DNA of 64,000 bases, taken from assembly GCA_025936755.1 (NCBI GenBank), contig JAICSS010000014.1, positions 1 to 64,000 on the forward strand. Direction: 5' to 3'. The position numbers and the translations under genes were made by a program. Below, one piece after another: positions 26,026 through 32,583 of this stretch. Source of the stretch: Solirubrobacterales bacterium (GTDB lineage Bacteria; Actinomycetota; Thermoleophilia; Solirubrobacterales; 70-9). Under the pieces are notes generated by a model. It had not been told where the DNA came from. It worked only from the letters and a program-made list of their open reading frames with translations, and did not search any database. How positions within the stretch are numbered: the first letter of the stretch is position 1; every line of letters starts with the position of its first letter.

Positions 26026-26308
26026 ATGAACAGCAGACGATTGGCCCTACTCGCGACGACGGCGCTGGCCGTGGCGCTGGCCGTGGGCGTGCTCGCGCTA
26101 CCGGCCCAGGCGGCGCTGCGCCACATCGACGGCACCGTCGCCTCCAAGAGCTCCGACGACCACAGCTTCCGCCTCACCACCCAGAGCGGCAACCGGATCC
26201 GGATCGAGGTCAACGGCACGACCCGCTTCGAGCGGATCGCCGGGTTCGGGGCCCTCCACAAGGGGATGCGGATCGAGGTCGAAGCCCGGCGCACCGACGG
26301 CGGCCTAG
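26026..26308 (+). pseudogene. 5' part of a secreted DUF5666-like gene, split by the insertion element
   Basis: From ATG 26026 (after GGGAAGG) the product has a signal peptide ending ALPAQA and a small beta-rich domain: IDGTVASKSSDDHSFRLTTQ, then a segment ending GMRIEVEARRTDGG. This is the pattern of DUF5666-type OB-like secreted domains. The frame then runs into the insertion element and stops at 26362-26364 with a foreign tail. The original 3' end lies at 28980-29059. Joined through one CTAG, the frame reads RRTDGGLVAKHVEPRGGG without a break. Confidence 0.8.
26305..26308. repeat. left CTAG target-site duplication
   Basis: CTAG occurs directly outside the left inverted end of the element, and again at 28976-28979 outside the right end. 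Keeping one copy restores the coding frame of the interrupted gene. Confidence 0.85.
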
Positions 26309-26325
26309 GAGGGATTGGCGAAACT
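26309..26325. repeat. left terminal inverted repeat
   Basis: GAGGGATTGGCGAAACT. The inner 11 bases (TTGGCGAAACT) are identical to those of the right end in inverted orientation, and so are the outer GAG. Confidence 0.85.
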
Positions 26326-26670
26326 CGCAGGCTCAATAGCCATGCGGGTTCGCAGGGTCGGTGATTTCATGGATACCTCCGGTTCGGGCTGGTTCTACCC
26401 CAGCGATTTATCGTTGAGAACGTGCCGCTCCTGAGGGGCGTCCGGTCTCTGTCGGGACTGCGAGCGCTTTTGAGCGCTTTGGGGTCGGCCCGCGTGCTAC
26501 ACCCCACGGGCTACAAGGGCTTACAGGCCACTTTGCTCGTGACACAAGCGGCGGAATCTCGCTTGCAGAGCCAAATGCAGTGTGGACACATTCCGTCCGG
26601 TCTCAATGTAACCCTGCCCCTTGCGTTGAGTTCGCTGATGGCGTGCTGAACAACTGAATAGCGGTGAGGG

Positions 26671-26698
26671 ACGACCCCCGATGGCAACCGGGGGTCGT
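26671..26698 (+). terminator. hairpin/terminator 1 in the element
   Basis: ACGACCCCCG pairs perfectly with CGGGGGTCGT over an 8-nt loop, followed by TC rather than a long T run, so termination would be weak. The stem core GACCCCCG/CGGGGGTC is the same as in the hairpin at 27413-27443. Confidence 0.6.
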
Positions 26699-26925
26699 TC
26701 TGCGTCTGAAGGCATCCGACCCTTGCTGTAGACCATCTGCCAGCCGACCTCGGTCGGTGTTGCCGCAGTACCGCCACCCAGCCATCAGGAAGTGAGTGAA
26801 GCTGAAATGACGATCACCTACTCACGAGAACTCAAATGCTCCCAGTCTTTCCGCCACGTGCCGTAATCCCGTCGAACACTTGCTTCGCGGAATGCTGCTC
26901 TGGCAGCAGCGATAGCCCCTTCCTG

Positions 26926-26950
26926 AAAGCGCCCCGTCGGGCGCTTTTTT
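26926..26950 (+). terminator. strong terminator 2 in the element
   Basis: AAAGCGCCC pairs with GGGCGCTTT across a CGTC loop and ends in six T. This is a textbook plus-strand intrinsic terminator with no protein gene upstream of it inside the element, which implies a transcribed non-coding RNA. Confidence 0.85.
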
Positions 26951-27043
26951 CGTTCTGGGCCGCAACGTCTTCCGAATCTTGCCCGCGACCGGATAGTCGG
27001 GCGCGACGACAAAAGGAGTTGGTGATGTCCAGGAGGTGAGAGT

Positions 27044-27081
27044 GCGGGCCGGGCTTCCGCTTGACAGAGACCCCGGCCCGC
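27044..27081 (+). other. GC-rich 10-bp hairpin in the element
   Basis: GCGGGCCGGG and CCCGGCCCGC form a perfect stem with an 18-nt loop. It stands 9 nt before the terminator at 27091-27132 and may be part of the same structured RNA. Confidence 0.6.
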
Positions 27082-27090
27082 CATCCCAAC

Positions 27091-27132
27091 GGCGGGGGCG
27101 GAGCGTTTGCCCGCTCCGCTTCCCGCCCTTTT
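27091..27132 (+). terminator. terminator 3, directly ahead of the tRNA-like gene
   Basis: GGCGGG-G-GCGGAGCG and CGCTCCGC-TT-CCCGCC form a 14-bp stem with one small internal loop and a 6-nt apical loop, followed by CTTTT. It ends 3 nt before the tRNA-like gene, so that gene is unlikely to be read from the upstream transcript. Confidence 0.7.
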
Positions 27133-27135
27133 CAC

Positions 27136-27226
27136 GCCCCCATAGCTCAATGGAAAAACGGCCCACAGGCCACAGAGCAGCGCCCTTTCGAAGCGCCATG
27201 TCCCGGTTCGAATCCGGGTGGGGGCC
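27136..27226 (+). tRNA. tRNA-Glu(TTC)-like gene with an 18-nt insertion in the D loop
   Basis: The acceptor (GCCCCCA/TGGGGGC), T arm (CCCGG-TTCGAAT-CCGGG), D stem (GCTC/GAGC) and anticodon arm (GCGCC-CTTTCGA-AGCGC) all form. The last anticodon-stem pair is a C-A mismatch. The anticodon would be TTC (27187-27189) with U33, and the acceptor and loop resemble actinobacterial tRNA-Glu. The D loop is 26 nt instead of about 8 and contains its own small hairpin (GGCC-CACA-GGCC, 27160-27171). Removing 18 nt leaves an ordinary D loop (AATGGACA). CCA is not encoded. It may be a working tRNA, a tRNA mimic or a decayed copy. Confidence 0.65.
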
Positions 27227-27352
27227 TTTCAACCTTATTCGTCTCGCCGTGTCGGCGGTTAACGAGTTGTCGCCATATTCGGCGTTTAATCGAGGAGCCC
27301 TGCACCGGAGAAATGCCGAAAACTGGGGTGCGAGAAAGGCAATTTTTGGCTT

Positions 27353-27399
27353 TCTGATGCGGTTTGCCGTCCGATTCAGGCGGTAGATTCCGCATCAGA
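27353..27399. repeat. 10-bp inverted repeat in the element
   Basis: TCTGATGCGG (27353-27362) and CCGCATCAGA (27390-27399) are perfect inverted copies 27 bp apart. They lie between the tRNA-like gene and the transposase and may be a transposase-binding or regulatory site. Confidence 0.6.
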
Positions 27400-27412
27400 T
27401 TCCTACAAAAGC

Positions 27413-27443
27413 GACCCCCGCGAAGTTGGAGCTTCCGGGGGTC
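27413..27443 (+). promoter_or_regulatory. leader hairpin ahead of the transposase
   Basis: GACCCCCG-C-GAAG pairs with CTTC-CGGGGGTC around a 6-nt loop: 12 base pairs with one bulged C. It sits 23 nt before the transposase start. A second perfect hairpin (GGTACCGC-TG-GCGGTACC, 27482-27499) covers codons 6-11. Such structures in insertion elements often block translation from read-through transcripts; that role here is inferred. Confidence 0.55.
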
Positions 27444-27466
27444 AGGCCAAACGAGGTGCAACTCGC

Positions 27467-28597
27467 GTGGCAGTTCCCGATGGTACCGCTGGCGGTACCG
27501 GCCAACTTGCAGTTCTGCTCGACTCCCCGGAGATTGGGCGGCTGATCCGCGAGCTTGAGGCGACCCGCTGGACCGGGCGTCCCGGCTTCCCGGTTCGGAC
27601 GATGGTCGGGCTGGCGCTGGTGAAGTCGATCTACGCGCTGCCGACGTGGACGAAGGTCGTCGCCCTGGTGGCCGAGCACTGGAGGCTCCAGCGCGTCCTT
27701 GGCTGCGAGGGAAACCCGCCGTCGAAGTGGTCGGCCTATCGCTTCGCCGCCAAGCTGCGAGAGAACTCCGGGTCGGTCGAGCGTTGCATCGACTCGGTTG
27801 TCGAAGGGCTGAAAGCGAAGCTGCCGACCTACGGACGCGACCTCGCCATCGACGCGAGCGACATGCCCGCCTACGCGAACGGCCAGCGCTTCGTCTCCAA
27901 GGACAGCGAGGTCGAACGCAACTGGCACACCGATCCCGATGCTTCGTGGGGCCACCGCTCGGCGGTCTCGACCCGACGCGGCGGCGGGTTCTTCGGCTAT
28001 CGCCTCCATGCTGCGGTCTGCACCGCCACCGACCTCCCCGTCGCATGGTCGGTCGAGACTGCGAAGGCCAACGAAACCCGGTTCGCCGCCGACCTGATCG
28101 ACACGGCGCAGCGCCGCGGCTGCATGGCGGCAACGGCGGCGATGGACAAGGGCTACGACCAGCGCCCGGTCTACGAGCAATGCGCCGAGCGCGATTGCCT
28201 GCCGCTGATCCCGCTGCGCCAGACGCCGGACGTGAAGCGTGGCGACCATCGCCCGCCGGAATGCCAACACGGGGTCTGGACCTTCGCCGGGTCTGACCGC
28301 AAGCGGGGGGCGACGAAGTGGCGCTGCCCCACCGGGGAGTGCAAGCCCGCCTCAACGTGGGTTGCCGCCGACCGGCTGCATCCGTTGATCCCCCGAGAGA
28401 CCAAGCGGTTCAAGGCGGGTTACCGCAAGCGGGCGGCAGTCGAGCGCGAGTTCGGCCGCTTGAAGAATCAGTGGGGGTTGAAGCCCCTACGGGTCCGTGG
28501 CTTGGATCGCGTTCGACTGCACGCCGACCTGACGGTGTTGACGAAGCTCGCCTGCGCGCTGTCGCGCGCTCGGGGTCAGGCGTTGAATAGCTCGTAG
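27467..28597 (+). CDS. DDE transposase of the IS4/IS5/IS1182 superfamily
   Basis: A 376-residue transposase. An N-terminal DUF772-like part (FPVRTMVGLALVKSIYALPTW) precedes the catalytic core. The triad is Asp129 (LAIDASD), Asp227 (AAMDKGYD) and Glu326 (VEREFGRLK). The C-terminal signature Y319-R322-E326-K333 has the Y(2)R(3)E(6)K spacing of this superfamily. A Cys-rich segment (CQHGV and CPTGEC, about 266-293) may bind zinc. The GTG at 27467 is taken as start. No frameshift is seen, so the enzyme is probably active. Its 3' end overlaps the convergent gene by 22 bp. Confidence 0.9.
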   Translation: MAVPDGTAGGTGQLAVLLDSPEIGRLIRELEATRWTGRPGFPVRTMVGLALVKSIYALPTWTKVVALVAEHWRLQRVLGCEGNPPSKWSAYRFAAKLRENSGSVERCIDSVVEGLKAKLPTYGRDLAIDASDMPAYANGQRFVSKDSEVERNWHTDPDASWGHRSAVSTRRGGGFFGYRLHAAVCTATDLPVAWSVETAKANETRFAADLIDTAQRRGCMAATAAMDKGYDQRPVYEQCAERDCLPLIPLRQTPDVKRGDHRPPECQHGVWTFAGSDRKRGATKWRCPTGECKPASTWVAADRLHPLIPRETKRFKAGYRKRAAVEREFGRLKNQWGLKPLRVRGLDRVRLHADLTVLTKLACALSRARGQALNSS

Positions 28598-28842
28598 GCG
28601 CGGAGGGCGCAGCGGGTCGGCAGCACCGCTCCCTCGCAGCGGAAAAGCAAGCCGAACTGGGTCAGGTCGCGGACGGCTCTTTCGATCCCGTCGCGCTTCT
28701 GGAAGTCATCGCCTCCCAATTCGCGGATCAGGTCTGAGAGGCGCAGCGTGGCGGGCTGGGCCTCGATGACGTGGAGCAGGATCGCTTCTTCGATCTGACG
28801 ATCCTCGGCGGCGTTGGAACCTGCCTTAGGCTGGTCGTGCAT
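28576..28842 (-). CDS. small winged-helix-like protein carried by the element
   Basis: An 88-residue protein with predicted helix-helix-wing layout: ILLHVIEAQPATLRLSDLI, RDGIERAVRDLTQFGLLFR, then EGAVLPTRCALRAYELF. It has the look of winged-helix DNA-binding proteins but no named family is certain. A strong ribosome-binding site (AGGAGGT) lies just ahead. Further upstream TTGACG and TCCTAA with 18-nt spacing may form its promoter (about 28895-28935). It may regulate the element or be a captured host gene. Confidence 0.72.
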   Translation of the reverse strand: MHDQPKAGSNAAEDRQIEEAILLHVIEAQPATLRLSDLIRELGGDDFQKRDGIERAVRDLTQFGLLFRCEGAVLPTRCALRAYELFNA

Positions 28843-28958
28843 CAGGACTTACCTCCTGGTGTCACGCCCCCGGCCGTTAGCGCGGTGCGGGGGCACTTGT
28901 TGTTAGGACCCGGCGAACCTAGAGTCCGTCAACAATGCAGCGCAAGGGAATCGCCAAT

Positions 28959-28975
28959 AGTTTCGCCAAGGTCTC
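28959..28975. repeat. right terminal inverted repeat
   Basis: AGTTTCGCCAAGGTCTC, the inverted partner of the left end with three central mismatches. Confidence 0.85.
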
Positions 28976-28979
28976 CTAG
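28976..28979. repeat. right CTAG target-site duplication
   Basis: Second copy of CTAG, directly outside the right inverted end. CTAG targets are typical of IS5-group elements. Confidence 0.85.
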
Positions 28980-29059
28980 TCGCCAAGCACGTTGAGCCGC
29001 GCGGCGGCGGGGAAAACGGCGGTGGCGGTGGCGCCGACGACGGCCCGAATCACACCTGA
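28980..29059 (+). pseudogene. 3' part of the interrupted DUF5666-like gene
   Basis: After the right CTAG the frame continues GTC (using the G of CTAG), then AKHVEPRGGG, a glycine-rich linker and DDGPNHT before TGA at 29057-29059. The Gly-rich tail is plausible for a small secreted protein and continues exactly the frame lost at 26308. It has no start of its own. Confidence 0.75.
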
Positions 29060-29742
29060 GGGCCGAGCAGCCGTTCGGGCAGCGCCTCGAAGCTCTGGAC
29101 CAGCGTCCCCCCGTCGATTCGGGGGGACGCCGCCTCGCCGCCGATCAGCAGCCCGAGCCCCGGGCGAGCCTGCCTGAGCTCGGCGGCGACGGCCTCGAGC
29201 CGCGGCGCCAGCGTCGGCATCGTCGCCGCCAGGGCGACCAGGTCGGGGGATAAAGACTCGACCGCCCGCAGGAGGGCATCGGTCGGGACGTCAGCCCCGA
29301 GGTAGACGGCCTCGTAGCCGGCGTCTTCGAGGATGTCGGCGGCCATCCGCAGCCCGAGGGCGTGCTGCTCCCCTTCCACCGCGGCGAGCAGCGCCCGGCC
29401 TACCCTTGGCGCGGCCGCGTCGCCGGGCGTCGGTCGCAGCGCCGTCAGGACCCGGTTCGTCAGGGCCGTCGCCAGGTGCTCGTCGGCGACGGTGATCGCG
29501 CCTCGCTCCCAGAGCGCCCCGATGCGGTGCATCGCCGGCGCAACCACCTGCTGGTAGAGCGCGGGCATGGTCATCCCCTCTCGCAAGGCTCCCGCGGCGA
29601 CGCGGTAGGCCCCGGGACCGTCGGCGGCTCGCAGCGCATCCAGGTAGAGGCGCGAGAGACGCGCCGCGCCGCGGTCCGCCCCCTGCCCCGTTGAGTTATC
29701 AGCCCCCGCCGACTTCTCAGTCACCTCGCTAAGGCTACGCAC
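29050..29742 (-). CDS. stand-alone CarH-like cobalamin-binding sensor domain
   Basis: About 230 residues with a helical cap and a B12-binding Rossmann domain, and no MerR-type HTH. The cap carries W-x9-E-H (WERGAITVADEH), the pattern that holds adenosylcobalamin in CarH photoreceptors. The Rossmann part has E-x-H-x-x-G (EGEQHALG), the form that offers the lower-ligand His, then ILEDAGYEAVYLGADVP. The start is uncertain between GTG 29742 and GTG 29724. It lies just 14 bp downstream of a diguanylate cyclase on the same strand, so it may feed a light or B12 signal into c-di-GMP turnover; that link is inferred. Confidence 0.82.
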   Translation of the reverse strand: MRSLSEVTEKSAGADNSTGQGADRGAARLSRLYLDALRAADGPGAYRVAAGALREGMTMPALYQQVVAPAMHRIGALWERGAITVADEHLATALTNRVLTALRPTPGDAAAPRVGRALLAAVEGEQHALGLRMAADILEDAGYEAVYLGADVPTDALLRAVESLSPDLVALAATMPTLAPRLEAVAAELRQARPGLGLLIGGEAASPRIDGGTLVQSFEALPERLLGPQV

Positions 29743-29756
29743 GTACCTATTCGGAC

Positions 29757-30770
29757 TCAAGGCGCGGGCGGCCCCACCCCCGGCGGCCGGACCAGCTTCT
29801 GCTGGTAGAGAGCGCTGTCGGCGGTGCGATAAAGATGGTCGAAGCTCGCCCCCTCGCCGGGAGCGGTGGCGATGCCGAGACAGTGGGGCGCCCGCTCGGC
29901 CAGCGCCCCGGAGAGGCGGTCGAGGACGGGCTTCGCCGCCGCGGGCGAGGTGTCCGGCAGCAGCACCGCGAACTCGTCGCCGCCGAGGCGGGCGACCGAG
30001 TCGCCGGCGCGGACCGAGGCCGCGAGCCGCTCCCCCACCCAGCAGAGCAGCTCGTCGCCGGCCTGGTGGCCGTTCTCGTCGTTGTAGGCCTTGAGGTGGT
30101 CGAGGTCGATCACCGCCAGGGTCACCGGCCGGCCGTAGCGGGCGAGCGCGGTGAAGGCGCGCTCGGAGGCCATCGCGAAGCCGCGCCGGTTGAGCAGCTG
30201 CGTCAGCGGGTCGATCGTCGAGCTGCGGGCCAGCTCCCGGCGCCAGCTGTCGTGGTTCTTCGCCTGCCACAGCGCCATCACCGCGGTGCCGGCGAGGACC
30301 GAGCCGTAGACGAGGACGTAGCCGCCGCTGACGCCGCCCGCCGCCGCCAGGGCGAGGAAGGCGACGAGGGCGGCGAGCCCGGTGGCGACGACATAGCGGA
30401 CCGGGAAGGAGAGGGAAGCGAAGACCAGCGGCAGGAAGAGCGCGACCCGGAGCGGGCTTTCGGAGCCGCCGTCGACCATCGCCAGCACCCAGATCATCGC
30501 CACCGTGAGGAGCCCCCAGCAGAGGAAGGCGCGCTCACGCCACGAGGAGGCGACGATCCGCCGCCAGGGCACGACGAACTGCGCCAGCAGCCCCGAGACC
30601 GCGAGCACCCCCAGCATCAGCCCCAGCCCGGCCCGGTGCTCGGCCGCCGCGAAGAAGGCCAGATAGGCGAACCCCGCCAGCGACATCAGGATCGTCACCC
30701 AGCTCCCGGCCGCCGCGGTCCGCAGCCAGTACTGGGTCTCGAAGTCGTCGTGTGAACCGGCCGCTCGCAC
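29757..30770 (-). CDS. membrane diguanylate cyclase (GGDEF)
   Basis: Makes c-di-GMP from GTP. The N-terminal 160 residues contain about six transmembrane helices. A coiled linker leads to the GGDEF domain (STIDPLTQLLNRRGF, then IDLDHLKAYND, then RLGGDEFAVLLP). The active-site GGDEF is intact. An inhibitory site R-x-x-D lies five residues ahead (RAGD-SVARL-GGDEF), so product inhibition is expected. It starts with GTG at 30770. The B12-sensor gene follows in the same direction. Confidence 0.93.
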   Translation of the reverse strand: MRAAGSHDDFETQYWLRTAAAGSWVTILMSLAGFAYLAFFAAAEHRAGLGLMLGVLAVSGLLAQFVVPWRRIVASSWRERAFLCWGLLTVAMIWVLAMVDGGSESPLRVALFLPLVFASLSFPVRYVVATGLAALVAFLALAAAGGVSGGYVLVYGSVLAGTAVMALWQAKNHDSWRRELARSSTIDPLTQLLNRRGFAMASERAFTALARYGRPVTLAVIDLDHLKAYNDENGHQAGDELLCWVGERLAASVRAGDSVARLGGDEFAVLLPDTSPAAAKPVLDRLSGALAERAPHCLGIATAPGEGASFDHLYRTADSALYQQKLVRPPGVGPPAP

Positions 30771-30900
30771 TTGCCCGCGGATCTACCCAGCCCGCGCTCA
30801 CTTATGCCGCACGAGCTGCTGCGGGGAGATCGTGAAGTTTGACCGTCAGCCCTGCGGGGGAAGATGCTGCGGAACCCGATTCCTGACCCGGAGGAGAACA

Positions 30901-30975
30901 ATGAGCATCGTCACGATCCTGATCATCATCATCCTCATCCTGCTGGCGATCTACCTGTTCCGGCGCGTCTTCTAG
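30901..30975 (+). CDS. 24-residue hydrophobic micro-membrane protein
   Basis: Starts at ATG 30901 behind a near-ideal GGAGGAG ribosome-binding site with 4-nt spacing. The product is one hydrophobic helix (MSIVTILIIIILILLAIYLF) ending RRVF, so the positive end should stay in the cytoplasm. It resembles regulatory single-helix microproteins. It lies just before tRNA-Cys on the other strand. Confidence 0.65.
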   Translation: MSIVTILIIIILILLAIYLFRRVF

Positions 30976-30978
30976 GAG

Positions 30979-31049
30979 AGGCGCCTACCAGAATCGAACT
31001 GGTGTAAACGGCTTTGCAGGCCGCTGCGTAGCCACTCCGCCAAGGCGCC
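30979..31049 (-). tRNA. tRNA-Cys (anticodon GCA)
   Basis: On the minus strand: acceptor GGCGCCT/AGGCGCC, anticodon arm GCGGC-CTGCAAA-GCCGT, T arm ACCAG-TTCGATT-CTGGT. The 71-nt molecule has no encoded CCA and a normal U33. Confidence 0.95.
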
Positions 31050-31108
31050 GGGAAGCCGTTGAAGGGTAGCGGCGGCCGGGTCGTCGTGAGCGGCCGGGCG
31101 GAGGGCGG

Positions 31109-31351
31109 TTACTGCTCGTAGTCCTCGACGGTGCCGCCGTCGCGGATGCTGGCCTCGTCGGGGTCGTCGCCGGCGCGGCGGAGGGCGCGGCGCTGGCGCA
31201 GGTAGTCCCAGGCCTTGTCGAGCTGGACCTTCAGCTCTTCGAGGCGGGCGTGCTCGTCGTCGCCGAGGCCCTCGCCCTCGTGGCGGTGGAGGAGGTCCTC
31301 CTCTTCCTGGACCAGCTCGTCGATGCGCTCGAGTACCTGTCGATCGTCCAT
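31109..31351 (-). CDS. DUF2630 family protein
   Basis: An 80-residue acidic helical protein. The start MDDRQVLERIDELVQEEEDL and the later LDKAWDYLRQRRALRRAG match this actinobacterial family, whose role is unknown. It starts 9 nt after the stop of the reductase-like gene upstream and is probably co-transcribed with it. Confidence 0.85.
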   Translation of the reverse strand: MDDRQVLERIDELVQEEEDLLHRHEGEGLGDDEHARLEELKVQLDKAWDYLRQRRALRRAGDDPDEASIRDGGTVEDYEQ

Positions 31352-31360
31352 GGCCGCTCC

Positions 31361-32548
31361 TTACCCCGTCTCCGAGGTTTCGACAACGCGGAACTCGATC
31401 CCGGCCTTCTGCACTCGCTCGAGCAGGGGATCGCCCATCGCCGCGGCGGTGGTGAGCTGGCCGGACTTGGCGGGAAGGTCGTCGAAGGCGAGGCAGAGGC
31501 CGGCCTCGGCGAGCATCTTCGAGGTCTCGCTGTAGCCGGGGTCGCCGCCCTTGACCTCGGTGACCACCCGCCTGCCGCCGCCCTCGCCGACGAAGACGAT
31601 CTTGAACCAGCTCTTCTCGCGTTTCTCCGCGCTCGGTCCCTCCCCGGGCGCTTTCATCTTCAGCAGCAGCTTCCGGGTCGGCGGCAGCTGCGCGAGCGCG
31701 AACCCGGTCCCGACCCCGGCGGCGATGGCGCCTACCGTGGTCAGGTGCCTGGCGACCATGTTGTGGCCGTAGGTGAAGTTCGGCCCATAGCGATCGAGCG
31801 CGGCGGCGGAGCGGCGGACGATCGCGCCGTCGATCGTCGGCAGCGGCACCGACCAGCCTCCGAGCCACTCCTCGCGGCGGACCCGCGCCGGCGCCGAGTG
31901 GACCTCGCGGCCGGCCGGGCGGGGCTCGGCCGCGCGCCGTTCCTTTGCCGCGCTCAACGTCTGCCGGGCCCGGCCGAAGCCGTTGATCGCCGAGTGGTAG
32001 GTGCCGCCGGAGAAGCTGGCGTTGCTGCGGACGTAGCCGTTGACGGTCAGGGGCACGCCCTCGGGCAGCTGCTTGACGGTGAAGTAGGCGCCGAGGTCGT
32101 GCGGGATCGAGTCGAAGCCGCAGCAGTGGACGAGGCGGGCGCCGCTGCGCTCTGCCTCGGCCTGGTGCTCGACCCAGACCCGGTCGACGAACTCGGGCTC
32201 GCCGGTGAGGTCGCAGTAGTCGGTTCCGGCGGCCGCGCAGGCCGCCGCCAGCGGCTCGCCGTAGAGGGCGTAGGGACCGACCGTGGTGATCACGACCCGG
32301 GTGGCCTCGGCCACCCCGCGCAGCGCCTCGCGGTCGGCCGCATCGGCCTCGATCAGCTCGGGGGCCGGCGCTTCCGGCGACGACGCCGCCAGCCGCTCCT
32401 TCACCGCCTCCAGCTTGGCGCGGTTGCGGCCGACGAGCGCCCAGCGCATCTCGGCCGGCCCGTGGGCGGCGAGGTAGCCGGCCGTGAGCCCGCCGGTGAA
32501 GCCGGTCGCCCCGAAGAGAACGACGTCGAAGGGGCGCGAAGACTCCAT
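31361..32548 (-). CDS. saccharopine-dehydrogenase-like / trans-acting enoyl-reductase-like protein
   Basis: A 395-residue NAD(P)-dependent oxidoreductase with an N-terminal Rossmann motif (VVLFGATGFTGGLTAGYLA). LTGEPEFVDRVWVEHQAEAE and CGFDSIPHDLGAYF follow, as in the mycobacterial trans-acting enoyl reductases of phthiocerol lipid synthesis (Rv2953, Rv2449c type). It is divergent from the ligase-carrier-thioesterase gene, with a shared palindromic control region. An attractive idea is that it reduces an acyl chain bound to that protein's carrier domain; this is inference. Confidence 0.82.
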   Translation of the reverse strand: MESSRPFDVVLFGATGFTGGLTAGYLAAHGPAEMRWALVGRNRAKLEAVKERLAASSPEAPAPELIEADAADREALRGVAEATRVVITTVGPYALYGEPLAAACAAAGTDYCDLTGEPEFVDRVWVEHQAEAERSGARLVHCCGFDSIPHDLGAYFTVKQLPEGVPLTVNGYVRSNASFSGGTYHSAINGFGRARQTLSAAKERRAAEPRPAGREVHSAPARVRREEWLGGWSVPLPTIDGAIVRRSAAALDRYGPNFTYGHNMVARHLTTVGAIAAGVGTGFALAQLPPTRKLLLKMKAPGEGPSAEKREKSWFKIVFVGEGGGRRVVTEVKGGDPGYSETSKMLAEAGLCLAFDDLPAKSGQLTTAAAMGDPLLERVQKAGIEFRVVETSETG

Positions 32549-32583
32549 CTGCGCAATTCTCTCAGGCTTGCGGTCCTGTTGCA

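Larger units (their letters stand above)
26326..27135 (+). other. 810-bp non-coding segment of the element with repeated hairpins
   Basis: No reading frame here looks like a protein: composition is less GC-rich than the host genes and frames are short. It holds a tandem GAGCGCTTT pair (26462-26470 and 26472-26480), a hairpin at 26893-26908 (TGCTGC/GCAGCA), a CCGACC/GGTCGG hairpin near 26744-26757 and three terminator-like structures listed separately. The spacing suggests two or more short transcripts, each ending at a terminator. The RNAs belong to no family recognised here: signature cores of RNase P, tmRNA and SRP RNA were looked for and not found. Confidence 0.6.
26309..28975 (+). mobile_element. 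2.67-kb DDE insertion element carrying non-coding RNA-like cargo
   Basis: Ends are 17-bp imperfect inverted repeats: GAGGGATTGGCGAAACT at the left and, read inward, GAGACCTTGGCGAAACT at the right (14 of 17 match). It is bracketed by CTAG duplications, and the split gene is rejoined in frame when the element and one CTAG are removed. So the whole 2,667 bp moved as one unit or grew from one. It contains a transposase (27467-28597), a convergent winged-helix gene (28576-28842) and 1.1 kb of non-coding DNA with hairpins, terminators and a tRNA-like gene. An IS5-type element with one gene is usually about 1.2 kb. Confidence 0.88.

Noticed and set aside
26511-26777. 88-codon minus-strand frame in the element with several Cys
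   Set aside because: No ribosome-binding site, no recognisable domain, and it crosses the hairpin at 26671-26698; two other frames of like length overlap it.
26326-27135. RNase P RNA, tmRNA or SRP RNA in the non-coding cargo
   Set aside because: None of the conserved core sequences of these RNAs is present.
27136-27226. Reading the tRNA-like gene as tRNA-Sec, tRNA-Leu or tRNA-Ser because of its 91-nt length
   Set aside because: The extra length is in the D loop, not the variable arm; the variable region is only about 5 nt and the anticodon is TTC.
26822-27232. 136-codon minus-strand frame reading across the tRNA-like gene
   Set aside because: It is the complement of the tRNA-like gene and terminator stems; the sequence looks like translated RNA-gene antisense.
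26309-28975. Bridge-RNA (IS110-type) or TnpB/omega-RNA element
   Set aside because: The transposase has a D-D-E triad with Y(2)R(3)E(6)K spacing, not the DEDD/Ser core of IS110, and no TnpB-like protein is present.
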